A stretch of DNA of 64,000 bases from Gammaproteobacteria bacterium (GCA_030427485.1 JAUICG010000004.1:186955-250954), one strand, 5' to 3'; shown: positions 26,604 to 36,609, counted from the stretch's first letter. Numbers and translations are program-made. Notes: generated from the letters alone by a model not told the origin.

Positions 26604-28147
26604 TGGCCGCCCGCCTGTACATTCCCAGCGACACAACCGCCGCGGCGATGGGCGCGGACGAACTGCATGCTGCCGTGGCGCGCGCGCTGCGTGACGGCGG
26701 GCAGCCTGTCGAACTGGTCCGCAACGGCTCGCGCGGCGCGTTCTGGTTGGAGCCGCTTGTCGAACTGGAGCGGAATGGCGTGCGCCTGGCTTTCGGTCCG
26801 GTGGCCGTCCCGGATGTTCCCTCGTTGCTGGAGGCTGTCAGTGGCGATCCGGCGAGCCACCCACTGTGCCTCGGTGAGGTATCGCAGATTCCCTGGCTCG
26901 CCGGACAGCGTCGACTCACGTTCGGGCGCGCCGGAACGGGCGACCCCCTGTGCCTGGAGCACTACCAGGCGGAGCGCGGCTTCGCCGCGCTGCTCAGCGC
27001 ATTGCAGCAGGCGCCGGCGGCTATCGTGGCGGCGGTGCGGGATGCCGGGCTGCGCGGTCGCGGCGGCGCGGCGTTTCCGACGGGCATAAAATGGCAGACC
27101 GTGCTGGATGCGCCAGCGGGGCAGAAGTACGTCGTTTGCAATGCGGATGAAGGCGATTCGGGAACCTTCGCCGATCGCCTGCTGATGGAGGCGGATCCCT
27201 TCCAACTGATCGAGGGCATGGTGATTGCCGGGCTGGCGGTGGGAGCGACGCAGGGGTATATCTACCTGCGATCGGAGTACCCGCGAGCGCGGGACGTGAT
27301 GCGAACCGCTATAGCCAAGGCCGGTGCCGCGGGGTTTCTGGGAGCGGATATCTGCGGCAGCGGCAAGGCCTTTCACCTACACCTCTGTCTCGGTGCCGGC
27401 GCCTACATTTGTGGCGAAGAGACCTCCCTGCTGGAAAGTCTCGAGGGCCGGCGTCCGCTGGTACGGGCCAAGCCGCCGCTGCCGGCGCTGGCCGGATTGC
27501 TCGGCCGCCCGACCGTGGTGAACAACGTACTGACCTTCGCCGCGGTCACCTCCATCCTGTCTGAGGGCGCCGGCGCCTACGCGGAGCAGGGAAGCGGTCG
27601 ATCCCGGGGTACGCTCACCGTGCAGTTGGCTGGCAATGTACGGCGCGGCGGGCTGGTGGAACTGCCGTTCGGCCGGACCCTGCGCGAACTGGTGTTCGAG
27701 TTCGGCGGCGGCAGCTACAGCGGCCGGCCGGTTCGTGCGATCCAGGTCGGTGGGCCGCTGGGCGCCTACCTGCCCGAGAGCCAGTGGGACGTGCCGCTGG
27801 ACTACGAATCGTTGGCCGCCGCCGGTGCGATGCTGGGGCATGGCGGCGTGGTGGTGTTCGATGATTCCGTGGACATGTCCCGCCAGGCGCGTTACGCGTT
27901 CGAGTTTTGCGCGGAGGAGTCCTGCGGGAAGTGCACGCCCTGCCGGGTGGGGGCGGTGCGCGGCGCGGAACTCGTCGACCGGCTCCGCGCGGGAGAGCAG
28001 GTGGTGGAGAATACCCTGCTACTGCGCGATCTATGCGCTACCATGGAGGAGGGGTCCCTGTGTGCGATGGGCGGCCTGACGCCGGCGCCGGTGCGCAGTG
28101 CCCTGGAACACTTCGCGGAAGACTTCCCGTCAGGCGCCGGAGGATAA
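26603..28147 (+). CDS. fdsB: NAD-dependent formate dehydrogenase beta subunit
   Basis: 514 residues, NuoF-like with an N-terminal extension of about 110 residues. The NAD/FMN glycine-rich loop GLRGRGGAAFPTG is at 149-161, the FMN segment GAGAYICGEETSLL at 264-277, and [4Fe-4S] ligands are C441, C444, C447 and C487. This subunit reduces NAD+ with electrons from formate. The start overlaps the fdsG stop, and the fdsA start follows five bases after the fdsB stop region, so the genes form one operon. Confidence 0.93.
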   Translation: MAARLYIPSDTTAAAMGADELHAAVARALRDGGQPVELVRNGSRGAFWLEPLVELERNGVRLAFGPVAVPDVPSLLEAVSGDPASHPLCLGEVSQIPWLAGQRRLTFGRAGTGDPLCLEHYQAERGFAALLSALQQAPAAIVAAVRDAGLRGRGGAAFPTGIKWQTVLDAPAGQKYVVCNADEGDSGTFADRLLMEADPFQLIEGMVIAGLAVGATQGYIYLRSEYPRARDVMRTAIAKAGAAGFLGADICGSGKAFHLHLCLGAGAYICGEETSLLESLEGRRPLVRAKPPLPALAGLLGRPTVVNNVLTFAAVTSILSEGAGAYAEQGSGRSRGTLTVQLAGNVRRGGLVELPFGRTLRELVFEFGGGSYSGRPVRAIQVGGPLGAYLPESQWDVPLDYESLAAAGAMLGHGGVVVFDDSVDMSRQARYAFEFCAEESCGKCTPCRVGAVRGAELVDRLRAGEQVVENTLLLRDLCATMEEGSLCAMGGLTPAPVRSALEHFAEDFPSGAGG

Positions 28148-28151
28148 GCCG

Positions 28152-31001
28152 ATGTTGCAGTATTACGAACCGGACAAGGATTACGGCACCCCTGCGGTGG
28201 TCTCAGAGACCGAGGTAACAGCGATCATCGACGGCGTGGCGGTGTGTGTGCCCGCCGGGACGTCGGTGATGCGAGCGGCCGCCATCGCGGGCATCAAGGT
28301 ACCGAAGCTGTGCGCCACGGATACCCTGCACGCGTTTGGCTCGTGCCGTGTATGCCTGGTCGAGATCGAGGGCCGCAAGGGCTATCCCGCCTCCTGCACC
28401 ACGCCGCTGGAAGCGGGCATGAACGTTCGCACGCAGTCCGATCATCTGGCGAAGCTGCGTCGCAACGTCATGGAACTGTATATCTCGGATCATCCGCTGG
28501 ACTGCCTGACCTGCCCGACCAACGGCGACTGCGAGTTGCAGGACACCGCAGGAGAGCTGGGTCTGCGGCAGGTGCGTTACGGGTTTGCGGGCGCCAATCA
28601 CCTGTCGGCGCCGAAGGACGAATCCAATCCGTACTTTACCTTCGATCCCGCGAAATGCATTGTCTGTTCCCGCTGCGTGCGCGCCTGCGAGGAGCAGCAG
28701 GGTACGTTCGCCCTGACCATCGCCGGCCGCGGTTTCAGTTCAAAGGTCAGCACGGGCCCCGGCGGCAGCTTCCTCGACTCCGAGTGCGTGTCCTGCGGCG
28801 CCTGTGTCACCGCCTGCCCGACAGCCACGCTCACCGAAAACAGCATTATCGCCCGGGGCACTCCGGAACACAGCGTGGTGACGACCTGTGCCTACTGCGG
28901 AGTGGGCTGCGCGTTTCGCGCCGACCTGCGCGGCAACGAGGTGGTGCGCATGACGCCCCACAAGGCGGGCGGCGCGAATGCAGGACACGCCTGTGTAAAG
29001 GGGCGTTTCGCGTTCGGCTATGCCACGCACCGGGACCGCATCACCCGGCCGATGATCCGCGACAGTATCGATGACGCCTGGCGGGTGGTCGGCTGGGATG
29101 AAGCCATTGCGTTCGCCGCGCGGCGATTCAAGACCATCCAGGCCGAGCACGGGCGCAACAGCATCGGCGCGATCAGTTCCAGCCGCTGTACCAACGAGGA
29201 AGTGTACCTCGTGCAGAAACTGGTGCGGGCGGGATTCGGCAATAACAATATCGACACCTGCGCCAGGGTCTGCCATTCGCCGACGGGTTACGGCCTGAAA
29301 ACCACGCTGGGTGAATCCGCCGGGACCCAGACATTCGCATCCGTTGAGCACGCCGACGTTATTATCGTGATGGGGGCCAACCCAACGGAGGCGCACCCGG
29401 TATTCGGTTCGCGCCTGAAAAAGCGCCTGCGCGAGGGCGCGCGGCTGATCGTTATCGATCCGCGCGAAATCGAACTGGTGAACGCGCCCCATGTGCGCGC
29501 GGATCACCACCTGCCGGTGAACCCCGGTACCAATGTGGCGGTGTTGAACGCGCTGGCGCACGTGATCGTGACCGGTAACCTGCACGACGAGGCATTCATC
29601 CGCGCGCGCTGTGAGCAACCCGCGCTGGACGAGTGGTTGCGCTTTATTACCGATGAGCGTCATTCCCCCGAAAATACCGCCGCGGTGACGGGCGTTTCCG
29701 CGCCCGAGCTGCGCGCCGCCGCGCGGCTGTACGCCACGGCCGGCAACGGCGCGATTTACTATGGCCTCGGTGTCACCGAGCACAGCCAGGGCTCGACCGC
29801 GGTGATGGGAATCGCCAACCTCGCCATGCTCACCGGCAACCTCGGGCGTGAGGGCGTCGGCGTGAACCCGCTGCGCGGGCAGAACAATGTACAGGGCTCC
29901 TGCGATATGGGGTCGTTTCCGCACGAGCTGCCCGGTTACCGGCACCTGTCGGATACCCACACGCGCACCGCGTTCGAACGCGACTGGGGTGTCACTATCG
30001 ACCCGGAGCCGGGTATGCGCATACCCAATATGTTCGACGCGGCGATCGACGGCGACTTCCGCGGACTGTATTGCCAGGGCGAGGACGTCGCCCAGTCAGA
30101 CCCGAACACCCAGCACATACAGCAGGCTCTTGGCAGTCTCGATTGCCTGGTGGTGCAGGATATTTTCCTCAACGAAACCGCCAAGTACGCCCATGTATTC
30201 CTGCCGGGCGCGTCGTTCCTGGAGAAGGACGGCACGTTCACCAATGCCGAGCGGCGCATATCGCCGGTGCGCAAGGTGATGCCGCCGCTGTCCGGGAAAG
30301 CGGACTGGGAGGTCACTATGGCGCTGGCCAATGCCCTCGACTGTCCGATGAACTATGCGCATCCGGGCGAGATCATGGATGAGATCGCGCGCCTCACCCC
30401 GACCTTCAGCGGTGTGAGCTACGCCCGGCTCGACGCGGAGGGCTCTATCCAGTGGCCCTGCAACGAGACGGCGCCGGGCGGCACGCCCATCATGCACGTG
30501 GACCAGTTTGTCCGCGGGCAGGGCCTGTTCGCCATCACCGAATTTGTACCCACCGGAGAGCGCGCCAGCAAGCGCCTGCCGCTGCTGCTTACCACCGGGC
30601 GCATACTCAGCCAGTACAATGTCGGCGCCCAGACGCGGCGCACCGACAACGTGGCCTGGCACGGTGAGGACCGCCTGGAAATTCACCCCTTCGATGCCGA
30701 GGAGCGCGGCGTCGTGCAGGACGACTGGGTGGGCATCCAGAGCCGTGCCGGCGCGACCGTGCTGCGCGCCGACATTACCGAGCGGGTGAAGCCGGGGGTG
30801 GTCTACACCACGTTCCACCACCCGGTCTCCGGCGCCAATGTGGTGACGACCGATAACTCGGACTGGGCGACCAACTGCCCGGAGTACAAGGTGACCGCGG
30901 TGCAGGTGACAAAAGTCACGGAGCCTTCCGCCTGGCAGAAGCGCTTCGGTGCTTTTGACCGCAGGCAGCGCGATTTGCTCACGCAGGCCGGGCACGCGTG
31001 A
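28152..31001 (+). CDS. fdsA: NAD-dependent formate dehydrogenase catalytic alpha subunit
   Basis: 949 residues. ATG 28152 has GGAGGATAA upstream. N-terminal [2Fe-2S] ligands C54, C65, C68, C82; then H114, C118, C121, C127; two [4Fe-4S] sets (C169/C172/C175/C179 and C212/C215/C218/C222); the catalytic-domain cluster C246/C249/C253/C281. The molybdenum ligand is C374 followed by H375 (ARVCHSPTG), so this is a cysteine and not a selenocysteine enzyme. It carries bis-MGD and oxidises formate to CO2. The arrangement is that of soluble FdsABG enzymes such as the Cupriavidus one. Confidence 0.94.
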   Translation: MLQYYEPDKDYGTPAVVSETEVTAIIDGVAVCVPAGTSVMRAAAIAGIKVPKLCATDTLHAFGSCRVCLVEIEGRKGYPASCTTPLEAGMNVRTQSDHLAKLRRNVMELYISDHPLDCLTCPTNGDCELQDTAGELGLRQVRYGFAGANHLSAPKDESNPYFTFDPAKCIVCSRCVRACEEQQGTFALTIAGRGFSSKVSTGPGGSFLDSECVSCGACVTACPTATLTENSIIARGTPEHSVVTTCAYCGVGCAFRADLRGNEVVRMTPHKAGGANAGHACVKGRFAFGYATHRDRITRPMIRDSIDDAWRVVGWDEAIAFAARRFKTIQAEHGRNSIGAISSSRCTNEEVYLVQKLVRAGFGNNNIDTCARVCHSPTGYGLKTTLGESAGTQTFASVEHADVIIVMGANPTEAHPVFGSRLKKRLREGARLIVIDPREIELVNAPHVRADHHLPVNPGTNVAVLNALAHVIVTGNLHDEAFIRARCEQPALDEWLRFITDERHSPENTAAVTGVSAPELRAAARLYATAGNGAIYYGLGVTEHSQGSTAVMGIANLAMLTGNLGREGVGVNPLRGQNNVQGSCDMGSFPHELPGYRHLSDTHTRTAFERDWGVTIDPEPGMRIPNMFDAAIDGDFRGLYCQGEDVAQSDPNTQHIQQALGSLDCLVVQDIFLNETAKYAHVFLPGASFLEKDGTFTNAERRISPVRKVMPPLSGKADWEVTMALANALDCPMNYAHPGEIMDEIARLTPTFSGVSYARLDAEGSIQWPCNETAPGGTPIMHVDQFVRGQGLFAITEFVPTGERASKRLPLLLTTGRILSQYNVGAQTRRTDNVAWHGEDRLEIHPFDAEERGVVQDDWVGIQSRAGATVLRADITERVKPGVVYTTFHHPVSGANVVTTDNSDWATNCPEYKVTAVQVTKVTEPSAWQKRFGAFDRRQRDLLTQAGHA

Positions 31002-31810
31002 ATACGTCCGTATTTGCCGGTACCCGCAGCATCCAGCGCCAGGAATGGCGGCGCGGCGAGCTGTGCGAGAACGGCGACACGGTGGTGGCCGAGGTGCCGA
31101 TTGCGCTCGTTTACAACGGAGTCTCGCATGTCGTGATGATGGCGACGCCGCAGGACCTCGAGGATTTCGCACTGGGCTTCAGCCTGTCGGAAGGGATACT
31201 GGAGCGGCCCGGGCAGTTGCTGGGCGTTGATGTCCACACGCACAAGCTCGGCCTCGAACTGCATATCGAAATCCCGGCGCGCGCGTTCATGGCGCTTAAG
31301 GAGCGGCGCCGCAACCTCACCGGTCGTACCGGTTGCGGGCTCTGCGGTGCGGAGTCGCTGGAGCAGGCTATGCCCGCATCCCGGCCCGTGACCACCGCCT
31401 TGTCGCTGCCGCCGGCGGCGATCGGTGCAGCGCTGAATCGTATGCAGGCGCGGCAATCCCTGCGCGGGGAAACGGGCGCCGCGCACGGCGCGGCGTTCTG
31501 CTCCGCTGAGGGGGAGGTACTGTTTTTGCGCGAGGATGTCGGCAGGCACAATGCGCTGGACAAGGTATTGGGCGCACTGCAGCGCGCGGGCGCCTCCCCG
31601 CAGGGCTTTCTGCTGGTCAGCAGTCGCGCCAGCTACGAAATGGTCGCCAAGGCCGCCAGCGCGAATGTGCCGGTGCTCGTTGCCGTGTCGGCCGCCACAT
31701 CGCTGGCGATCGAACACGCTCAGGTCTGCGGCCTCACGCTGCTGGGCCTGGTGCAGGGTGAGCGCCACCTGGTCTATACCCATCCACAGCGCATGCGGGC
31801 GGAGGCCTGA
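30998..31810 (+). CDS. fdhD: FdhD sulfurtransferase for formate dehydrogenase
   Basis: 270 residues from a GTG that overlaps the fdsA stop (GTGA). FdhD moves sulfur from IscS-type enzymes to the molybdenum cofactor of formate dehydrogenase. The essential C113-x2-C116 lies in RTGCGLCGAESL, and the late block FLREDVGRHNALDKVLG is the family signature. It is needed for active FdsA, which fits its place between fdsA and fdsD. Confidence 0.93.
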   Translation: MNTSVFAGTRSIQRQEWRRGELCENGDTVVAEVPIALVYNGVSHVVMMATPQDLEDFALGFSLSEGILERPGQLLGVDVHTHKLGLELHIEIPARAFMALKERRRNLTGRTGCGLCGAESLEQAMPASRPVTTALSLPPAAIGAALNRMQARQSLRGETGAAHGAAFCSAEGEVLFLREDVGRHNALDKVLGALQRAGASPQGFLLVSSRASYEMVAKAASANVPVLVAVSAATSLAIEHAQVCGLTLLGLVQGERHLVYTHPQRMRAEA

Positions 31811-31811
31811 T

Positions 31812-32063
31812 ATGGCATCACAGATTGATCAACTGGTGAAAATGGCCAACCAGATCGCCCTGAACCTGGAGTCCGGCGCCGGTCTGGACGCCGCGGCCCG
31901 GAAAACCGGTGATCACATCCTGCGTTTCTGGACCCCCGCCATGCGGCAACGGCTTGCCGGGCATGCGCGCGCGGGGGGCGAGGGCTTGTCACCCGTGGTC
32001 GTGCGGATGCTGGAGCTTGATACGCAGGCATTCCCGCCCGTGGAGGCGTCGTCGCGACGCTGA
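31812..32063 (+). CDS. fdsD: Formate dehydrogenase delta subunit
   Basis: 83 residues. ATG 31812 is one base after the fdhD stop, with GGAGG just upstream. The pattern QIDQLVKMANQIALNLE...HILRFWTPAMRQRLAGH is that of FdsD, a small protein needed for maturation of soluble formate dehydrogenases, probably with FdhD. It ends the fds operon; no clear terminator is visible before the amidohydrolase gene 36 bases later. Confidence 0.9.
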   Translation: MASQIDQLVKMANQIALNLESGAGLDAAARKTGDHILRFWTPAMRQRLAGHARAGGEGLSPVVVRMLELDTQAFPPVEASSRR

Positions 32064-32099
32064 TGCGTCCCGGCAAGCAGATTTCAGGAGGCCGGCACG

Positions 32100-33320
32100 A
32101 TGAGCAGCGATCCCTATATTGTCATTACCGCCGACACCCATGCCGGGGCCTCAATCGACGCGTATCGGGACTACCTGGAAGCCCGCTATCTCGCCGATTT
32201 CGATAACTGGCGGGGCAGTTCCAGCGGCACTGCCAGTCAGCATCTGGGTAAAAAGAAAAGCAAGAACTGGGATTCCAACGAGCGCTGCATCGATCTGGAG
32301 TCCGACGGTGTGGTGGGTGAGGTGATCTTTCCGAACACGGTGCCGCCTTTCTACGATAAAGCGTTTCATATCGCCCCACCGCCGAGGCCCGACCACTACG
32401 AACACCGCCTAGCGGGCATACGTGCGCACAATCGCTGGCTGGCGGAGTTCTGCGCCGAGCAACCCGCGCGTCGCGCGGGCATCGGACTGATTCATCTGAA
32501 CGATATTGACGACGCAATCGAGGATGTTGAATGGATAGCGAAGCACGGTTTGCGTGGCGGTGTCCTGCTGCCGCTGCCCAACCCGGGCGATGTGCATCTC
32601 AAACCCTTGAATCACCCGGATTACGATCGCCTCTGGGCGGCGCTACAGGACCACGACCTGGTTATCAACCAGCACTCCGGCCAGGGTTCTCCCGAATACG
32701 GCCCGGGCCAGGGCTCGCTGGCGTTGTGGGCCCTGGAAATGCCTTTTCATGTGCAGCGCGGCTATACCCACCTGATCATGGGCGGCGTCTTTGAGCGCTA
32801 CCCGAAGCTGAAGTTCATTCTCACCGAGTCGGGTTGCGCCTGGGCGCCGAAACTGATGGAGCAAATGGATTTCATGTACATGGCCTGGAAGGCGGGGGCT
32901 ATCGGCGAGATCGATACCGCCCGCGACCCGGCGTTGAAAGAACCGCCCAGTTTCTATGCCAGGCGCAACTGTTATTACGGTGCGAGCTTTCCCGGGCCGC
33001 GCGACATCGCGGGGCGTGACACCGTCGGCGTGGACAGGATTCTATGGGGCAACGACTACCCGCACTACGAGGGGTGTTACCCCCATTCGCGGGAGAATAT
33101 GCGCTTTGCGTTCGCCGCGCTGGACGAGCGGGAGGTGCGCATGATGCTGGGGGAAAATGCCGCGGCGCTGTACAAGTTTGATCTCGATGCCCTGAAAGCT
33201 GTCGCCGCCCGCGCCGGCATCACCCCGTCGCTCGTCCGGCAGCCGCTGGAAGACATTCCGGCGGACTCCACCTGTATTACCTTTCAGCGGGAACGCATGA
33301 TACGAGCAATGAAGACCTGA
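32100..33320 (+). CDS. Amidohydrolase-family (ACMSD-like) protein
   Basis: 406 residues with CAGGAGG upstream of ATG 32100. TIM-barrel amidohydrolase fold of the decarboxylase/hydrolase group. Metal-type residues: D12-x-H14 (TADTHAGAS) in place of the usual H-x-H, H192 (INQHSGQG), E243 region (LTESGCAWAP) and D319 (WGNDYPHYEG). Many such proteins are found in steroid and aromatic degraders and in marine gammaproteobacteria; few have known substrates. It may be co-transcribed with the fds genes, but that need not mean a shared function. Confidence 0.83.
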   Translation: MSSDPYIVITADTHAGASIDAYRDYLEARYLADFDNWRGSSSGTASQHLGKKKSKNWDSNERCIDLESDGVVGEVIFPNTVPPFYDKAFHIAPPPRPDHYEHRLAGIRAHNRWLAEFCAEQPARRAGIGLIHLNDIDDAIEDVEWIAKHGLRGGVLLPLPNPGDVHLKPLNHPDYDRLWAALQDHDLVINQHSGQGSPEYGPGQGSLALWALEMPFHVQRGYTHLIMGGVFERYPKLKFILTESGCAWAPKLMEQMDFMYMAWKAGAIGEIDTARDPALKEPPSFYARRNCYYGASFPGPRDIAGRDTVGVDRILWGNDYPHYEGCYPHSRENMRFAFAALDEREVRMMLGENAAALYKFDLDALKAVAARAGITPSLVRQPLEDIPADSTCITFQRERMIRAMKT

Positions 33321-33400
33321 GCCAGTTGACGTAGGGGTGCGCCGGAGCAGCCCGGGTTGACACGCTGCACGGCCTGGTTTAACGTCTGGCCAATAATATA

Positions 33401-33408
33401 ACACGTGT
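33401..33408 (+). promoter_or_regulatory. Palindrome before tetR, possible autoregulatory operator
   Basis: ACACGTGT is a perfect 8-base palindrome flanked by partly symmetric AT bases (TATA... on the left, ...AACATA on the right). It lies 10 bases before the TetR start at 33419, the usual place for TetR self-repression. The match is short, so the call is modest. Confidence 0.4.
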
Positions 33409-33418
33409 AACATAACGC

Positions 33419-34075
33419 ATGTCTCAGCGAATGGTATACCAGACGGAGGAAACCCGGCGGAAAATTCTCGCCGTCGCGGAGACCATGTTTGTCGATAAGG
33501 GTTTTTTCGGCACCCAGATGAAGGATGTGGCGGCAGCGGTCGGGATCAGCCGCAACAGTTTGTACCGCTATTTTCACGACAAGGGCGATCTCGGATACGC
33601 GGTGCTGGCCACGGTATACACCCGGGTCAAGCGGCATCTGGAGCAGGCGCTGCGGGACGCCCAGGCGCACACCGCATTGAATGGCCGGGAACGCCTTGCA
33701 CGGTTTCTGGAGACAGGATTCCAGAGCAGGGAATTGCGGGCCGAACTGACGTTCATGGCCGAGTTTGACAGCTACTTCTCCGGCGACCGGATTCCCGCCG
33801 ATTTTCGCTCCCATGCGGGTGGCTCGATACCGCTCTCCGGCTTGTCCATGATCAGTGACCTGGTGGTGGCGGGGGTGGAGGACGGTTCCATTCGCCGGGA
33901 CATCAGTCCGCAGGAGCTGCTGCCGATGCTGGTGTATTCGCTGAAAACCCTGCAGCAATACGTCCTGCTTCGCGGTACGGCGCTGGTGGACCTGTCGCCC
34001 GGCGACGAGGAGCGCCTGCTGCCCAACCTGCTCACAGTCCTGGTCGATGGCCTGAAGCCGGTACAACCCGATTGA
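33419..34075 (+). CDS. TetR-family transcriptional regulator
   Basis: 218 residues. N-terminal helix-turn-helix at about residues 34-53 (MKDVAAAVGISRNSLYRYF), followed by a ligand-binding helical domain. No ribosome site precedes ATG 33419; ATG 33431 is an in-frame alternative. The ATG lies just after a palindrome likely to be its own operator. It sits 16 bases upstream of a GH3 glycosidase gene, so it may control that gene and the adjacent TonB receptor. Confidence 0.87.
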   Translation: MSQRMVYQTEETRRKILAVAETMFVDKGFFGTQMKDVAAAVGISRNSLYRYFHDKGDLGYAVLATVYTRVKRHLEQALRDAQAHTALNGRERLARFLETGFQSRELRAELTFMAEFDSYFSGDRIPADFRSHAGGSIPLSGLSMISDLVVAGVEDGSIRRDISPQELLPMLVYSLKTLQQYVLLRGTALVDLSPGDEERLLPNLLTVLVDGLKPVQPD

Positions 34076-34091
34076 ACAGGTAGCCCAGACG

Positions 34092-36572
34092 ATGAATTCC
34101 CCGAGTCCTGATCCCGATACCCGTCCCCATCTGGAGACCGCCAGCGAGATGGTGCGAAAACTGGATAACGCGGAGAAAGCGCGGCTGTGCAGCGGCAGGA
34201 CTTTCTGGGAATTGCACGGAATCGAACGGCTGGGACTGCCCTCCCTATGGGTGACCGACGGCCCGCATGGCCTGCGCAAACAGCGGGGTGATGCTGATCA
34301 TATCGGCCTGAACGACAGTGTGCCCGCCGTTTGCTTCCCGCCCGCGGTGGGCCTGGCGAGTAGCTGGAACCGGGAGTTGCTGCAGCGGGTCGGAAGCGCT
34401 CTGGGCGAGGCCTGCGTGGCGGAGAAAGTCAGCGTGCTGCTGGGCCCCGGGGTCAATATCAAGCGCAGCCCCCTGTGCGGGCGCAACTTCGAGTATTTTT
34501 CCGAGGACCCCTATCTCTCCGGACAGATGGGCGTCGCCTGGGTCCGGGGTGTGCAAGGCCAGGGGGTCGGTGCCAGCCTGAAACACTTCGCCGCGAATAA
34601 CCAGGAAAGCCACCGCATGGTGGTCGATGCCATTATCGATGAGCGCACGCTCCGGGAGATCTACCTGCCCGGATTCGAGTTGACCGTCAAGCAGGCGCAA
34701 CCCTGGACGGTGATGTGCGCCTACAACCTGCTCAACGGCACTTACCTGGCCGAACACCCGCTGCTGCTCACCGGGATACTGAAAGAGGAGTGGGGCCACA
34801 GTGGACTGGTGGTGACCGACTGGGGTGCCAGCAATGACCGGGTGAAGGGGCTGGCCGCCGGGGTGGAGCTTGAAATGCCGGGCAATGGCGGTATTTACTC
34901 AGCCGCGGTACTGGCGGCGCTGGACAGCGGTGAACTCAGCGAATCGCAACTGGATGCCGCGGCCACCCGGGTCGTTGAACTGATACTGAAATCCAGGCCC
35001 GCGCTGGAGAAGGCGCGCGATTACGATCGCGCGGCCCATCACCTGCTGGCCCGGTGCGCGGCGGAAGAAGCCTGCGTGTTGCTGAAGAACCACGGCAAAC
35101 TGCTACCGCTTGCGAAAACAGGCAAGCTGGCCGTTATCGGCGCGCTGGCGGTCACGCCCCGCTATCAGGGCAGCGGCAGCTCGCAAATCAACCCCACGCG
35201 GCTCGATATCCCGCTGCAGGAAATCCAGAAGGCGCTGGGCGCCGACAATGCGCCGCTGTACGCCCCGGGCTACCGCCTGGCGGAGGACAGCAGCGACCCG
35301 CAATTGATCGATGAGGCGCTCGCGATCGCCAGCGATGCGGAAACGGTCGTGCTGTTTGCCGGTTTGCCCGACAGCTATGAGTCCGAGGGGTTTGATCGAA
35401 AGCATATGCGGTTGCCCGCCGCGCAATTGCAACTGATTGACGCCGTCGCGAAGATTGCCGCGCGGCTGGTGGTGGTTCTGCAAAATGGCGCGCCAGTTGA
35501 ATTGCCCTTTGTCGACAGGGTGCCAGCGCTGCTGGAAAGCTACCTCGGCGGGCAGGCCGGCGGCTCCGCCGTCGCCCGGATACTGTTCGGCGATGCGAAC
35601 CCGTCCGGGAAGCTGGCGGAATCCTTCCCGCTCACACTGGAGGATACCCCCTGTCGTGACTGGTTTCCCGGAGAGCCCCGACAGGTACAGTACCGCGAAG
35701 GCTTGTGGGTGGGTTACCGCTATTTCAGCAGCGCCGGAGTACCGGTCGCATTTCCGTTCGGACACGGCTTGTCCTACACCACGTTCGCCTACAGCAAGCT
35801 GCGCCTGGACGGTGAAACGGCGGGTTGGCGGGTAGACGTCGCGCAACTGGCTGAGTGGCAAGGCGTCCGCGTGGAGTGTGATATCACCAATAGCGGCGCT
35901 GTGGCCGGGTACGAAGTCGCGCAACTCTACGTCGCCACCGAGGCGCGCACGGTTTACCGTCCGCGGCGGGAATTGCGTGGCTTTGCGAAAATCTGGCTGG
36001 AGCCCGGACAGACCGGCACTGCGGTATTCGAGCTGGGTGTGCGAGCGTTTGCCCACTGGTGCGCTGAAGCCCATGACTGGCGGGTCGAGCCAGGGGAATA
36101 CCGCATCGAAGCCGCGGCCTCGTCGGCCGATGTCCGCTTGCACGGCGCGGTTCAGGTACAGTCTGCAGATCAGTCGGGTACACGCGCTCCGGCCCTGGCA
36201 CCGTATTTCGAGCCCGGCAAACGCGCATTCGGTGACGCTGCCTTTGGCGCACTTCTGCGCCGCTCGCCGCCCGCGGTCCCTTCGACCCGGCCCTACCACC
36301 AGAACTCCACCATCGGTGAAGCCAGTTCAACGCTGCTCGGTAAATTGCTGCGCTGGGTCATTCTGCGCTCGATGAAAAAGATGGTGGCCGGTGATGGCGA
36401 TGAGAAAATGGAGAGAATGGTGGCCGCGATGCTGGCAGAGATGCCGCTGAGGAACCTGGTGGTATTTTCCGCGGGCAAGTTCTCACCAGAAGGATTGCAG
36501 CTGTGCATCCAACTGATGAATGGCCGATACCAGAGTGTGTTCAAAACCCTTCTGCGCAGGGAAAAACGCTGA
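34092..36572 (+). CDS. Glycoside hydrolase family 3 beta-glucosidase-like enzyme
   Basis: 826 residues, without a signal peptide, so probably cytoplasmic. GH3 N-domain with LPSLWVTDGPHGLRKQ, GRNFEYFSEDPYLSG and KHFAANNQESHR. The nucleophile is D243 in LVVTDWGASND. Then come the second alpha/beta domain (GSGSSQINP, ESFP) and a fibronectin-type III-like domain near residues 590-690 (AGYEVAQLYV). A further tail of about 100 residues (LRNLVVFSAGKFSPEGLQLCIQLMNG) is known from some bacterial GH3 enzymes. It hydrolyses a beta-glucoside or related glycoside; with TonB and triterpenoid-type genes nearby, a steryl or saponin glycoside is possible. Confidence 0.9.
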   Translation: MNSPSPDPDTRPHLETASEMVRKLDNAEKARLCSGRTFWELHGIERLGLPSLWVTDGPHGLRKQRGDADHIGLNDSVPAVCFPPAVGLASSWNRELLQRVGSALGEACVAEKVSVLLGPGVNIKRSPLCGRNFEYFSEDPYLSGQMGVAWVRGVQGQGVGASLKHFAANNQESHRMVVDAIIDERTLREIYLPGFELTVKQAQPWTVMCAYNLLNGTYLAEHPLLLTGILKEEWGHSGLVVTDWGASNDRVKGLAAGVELEMPGNGGIYSAAVLAALDSGELSESQLDAAATRVVELILKSRPALEKARDYDRAAHHLLARCAAEEACVLLKNHGKLLPLAKTGKLAVIGALAVTPRYQGSGSSQINPTRLDIPLQEIQKALGADNAPLYAPGYRLAEDSSDPQLIDEALAIASDAETVVLFAGLPDSYESEGFDRKHMRLPAAQLQLIDAVAKIAARLVVVLQNGAPVELPFVDRVPALLESYLGGQAGGSAVARILFGDANPSGKLAESFPLTLEDTPCRDWFPGEPRQVQYREGLWVGYRYFSSAGVPVAFPFGHGLSYTTFAYSKLRLDGETAGWRVDVAQLAEWQGVRVECDITNSGAVAGYEVAQLYVATEARTVYRPRRELRGFAKIWLEPGQTGTAVFELGVRAFAHWCAEAHDWRVEPGEYRIEAAASSADVRLHGAVQVQSADQSGTRAPALAPYFEPGKRAFGDAAFGALLRRSPPAVPSTRPYHQNSTIGEASSTLLGKLLRWVILRSMKKMVAGDGDEKMERMVAAMLAEMPLRNLVVFSAGKFSPEGLQLCIQLMNGRYQSVFKTLLRREKR

Positions 36573-36609
36573 CCTTACGACTATAACAACAACCCATGAG
36601 GAAACCGCA

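Noticed and set aside
28152..31001. Selenocysteine at the formate dehydrogenase active site
   Set aside because: The position is a normal cysteine (C374), and the reading frame has no in-frame TGA.
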